A stretch of 64,000 bases of DNA. It comes from Rhodospirillales bacterium. GTDB lineage: Bacteria > Pseudomonadota > Alphaproteobacteria > Rhodospirillales > Thalassospiraceae. Numbering within the stretch: position 1 is the stretch's first letter; the number at the start of each line of letters is the position of its first letter. Shown here piece after piece: positions 54,201 through 57,200 of this stretch. A program made the translations under genes and the position numbers. Under the pieces are notes generated by a model that saw nothing but the letters and a program-made list of their open reading frames with translations, had not been told where the DNA came from and did not search any database. Where the stretch lies: the NCBI GenBank assembly GCA_019634165.1, contig JAHQVT010000010.1, forward strand, positions 186,001 to 250,000. Reading direction: 5' to 3'.

Positions 54201-57200
54201 TTCAAAACCGACAATGCTATCGACAAAGTTATTTCCGGTAACAGTACCTTCTTCAAGGTCGACCGATATGCCCGACGAAACAGTACTATCCGCACCGGAA
54301 TTATAGCTCAGCGTATCAAAACCATCACCACCGCTCAGGGTATCGTCGCCCGCACTTCCGTAAACGGTGTCATCACCAGCTCCGGCATCAATAACGTTGT
54401 CTGTGCTACTGCCATAGACGACATCATTTCCAGCACCGGAAACAACATTTTCAATGTTTGAAAGCGTGTCATTACCGTCCCCAGTAGCACTGCCTCCAGC
54501 AAGATCGACTGTAACACCACCATCGACATCCGAGTAATCAGCCGTGTCGACACCACCACCGCCAAGCAAGGTGTCATCACCAGCTCCGCCTGCCAAGGTA
54601 TCGTCACCGGCCAGACCGGTCAGGACGTTATTGCCATCGTCACCGACAATGATGTCAGCATTGCCTGTACCAATAACGTTTTCAAAATTGGAGATTTCCG
54701 AAGTTCCGGAGTCAGTGGCCGCAGTACCCGTCGCAAGATTGACGTTCAATCCGCTTTCGCTGCCAAAGCCTATGGTGTCGGTACCTTCACCGCCATCAAT
54801 CGTGTCATTGCCCCCAACACCGCGAACAACGTCATCGCCCTCACCCGTCGAGATGATGTTATCACCAGAGCCACCAACAACCGTGTCATTACCTGCACCG
54901 GTAATAACGTTCTCGATGCCAGAAATGCTGTCATTTTCACCGGTAACGGTATCGCGCGCCGTACCGCCGGCAAGACGAACATCTTGGCCGCTTTCACGTG
55001 CACTCAGATCAAGCGTATCGCTACCTTCGCCACCAATAATGGTGTCATTGCCAGCTTCGCCGATGAACAGGTCATCGCCCGCACCACCATCAAGCGTGTC
55101 ATTCCCACCGCGCCCAACAATGGTGTCATTCCCGGCACCGCCCTTAAGGACGTTTACGCCGCCATCGCCGGAAATTTCATCGTCATAGTTCGAACCAATG
55201 ACGTTCTCGATGCGATCAAGAATATCATTGCCGTCGGCACCGCTCGCAGTACCGGCTTCAAGATCAACCTGCACACTGCCCGGCGCACCAGAATAATCAA
55301 CGGTATCAATACCTTCCTGACCGCGAAGGGTGTCATTCCCCGAACCGCCAGAAACCGTATCGTCGCCATAGCCACCCGAGACAACGTCATCACCTGCACC
55401 ACCGCCAAGGGAGTCGTCACCACCATAGCCATAGATTGCGTCGCTGCCGTCGGTCCCGCCCGCTGCGTCGTCACCTTCTGTTTCAAAGATACGACCAAAC
55501 CCGCGGAAGTCATCTGCGACCAAGCTGTCGCTGCTAACCCCTTCAAGCGTCAACGTACCCTGATCGCCAAAATCGATAACGGTATTACCATCACCATCAT
55601 CTGACATCATCGCTTGCAAGGTTGCGAAGTCGGCAACACCGACTTTCGACAGGTCGATAATATCGTCCGATCCATTAAAGTCGGTAATCGTGTCACTGCC
55701 GAAATTCTCGGTCAGTTCAAAATCATCTTCACCCGTGCCACCGGTAAGCGTGTCATTACCTGCGCCGCCCGACAAGGTATCAACGCCAGCACCACCTTCA
55801 AGGACGTTATCACCGTCATCACCCGTGATGTGATCGTCATAATCGGTACCAATGACGTTTTCGACCATCTGGACAACATCATTGCCTGCACCGCCGGTCG
55901 CGGTTTCATTTGCCAGATCTACCGTAACGGCACTGGTCGCGTCGCTGTAGCTAACAGTATCAATGCCGCTACCGCCCTGCATGTGATCGTCGCCATCACC
56001 ACCGCGCATAAAGTCATTGCCGGACCCACCCTGCATGACATCATCGCCAGCACCGCCAACCAGAAGGTCATCGCCCTGACCGCCCTGGACCACGTCATCG
56101 CCAGCACCGCCATACAGGCTGTCATTGCCTTCATTGCCCTGAACAATATCTGCACCGGCTTCGCCACGCAGAACATCATCCCCGGCACCACCTTGCAAAA
56201 GGTCGTCACCGGTATTGCCTTCAAGCGTATCGTCGCCGCCATTGCCCTGCAGCGTATCATCGCCAGCACCACCGCCAAGGAAATCGGCATCTTCAGAACC
56301 CTGCACCAGATCAGCAGCCCCGGTCGGGGTATTGTCATAGGCAACTTCACCGTTCTCTTCGGTGTCGGTTACATCCGTATCGGTTTCGCCCGAGGTGCCC
56401 TCACCAGAATCTTCGGTCCCAGTGGTTTCATCCCCACTGGTTTCATCGCCACTGGTTTCATCGCCACTGGTTTCATCGCCAGAAAGGCCTTCCTCGCCGG
56501 TTTCCCCTGCACCAAATTCTGGTGTTTCAGTCGCGTCTCCGCCACCTTCTTCACCCGCAGTTTCGCCGTCGCCCGCTTCATTTGCAGGGCTGGTTTCACC
56601 ATCGGCTTGCGTATCTGTTTCATCAGCACCGAGCGTATCTTCACCGTCCGAGCCATCTGTGACGTCAGAACCGCTATCTCCGCCAGTATTTTCAGCTGTA
56701 TCTTGATCTTCAGTTGTATCTTGACCGGCATCTGCACCGGCCTGTGCACCTGCCGTGGTGTTATCTGCGCTGGTATCTTGTGTGCTTCCGCTCTCGTCAC
56801 CTGACGAAGCTTCTTCCTCGCCAGCACCTTCTTGTGCACTGGCTTCACCGTCACTGGCTACATCACCAGCTTCTGCGTCGGACGTCCCGCCACCTGATGT
56901 ATCCTCACCAGTGGTTTCGCCGTCGCCCGCTTCATTTACAGGGCTGGTTTCGCCATCGGCTTGCGTATCTGTTTCATCAGCACCGAGCGTATCTTCGCCG
57001 TCCGAGCCATCTGTGACGTCAGAACCGCTATCTCCGCCAGTATTTTCAGTTGTATCTTGATCTTCAGTTGTATCTTGACCGGCATCTGCACCGGCCTGTG
57101 CACCTGCCGTGGTGTTATCTGCGCTGGTATCTTGTGTGCTTCCGCTCTCGTCACCTGACGAGGCTTCTTCCTCGCCAGCACCTTCTTGTGTACTGGCTTC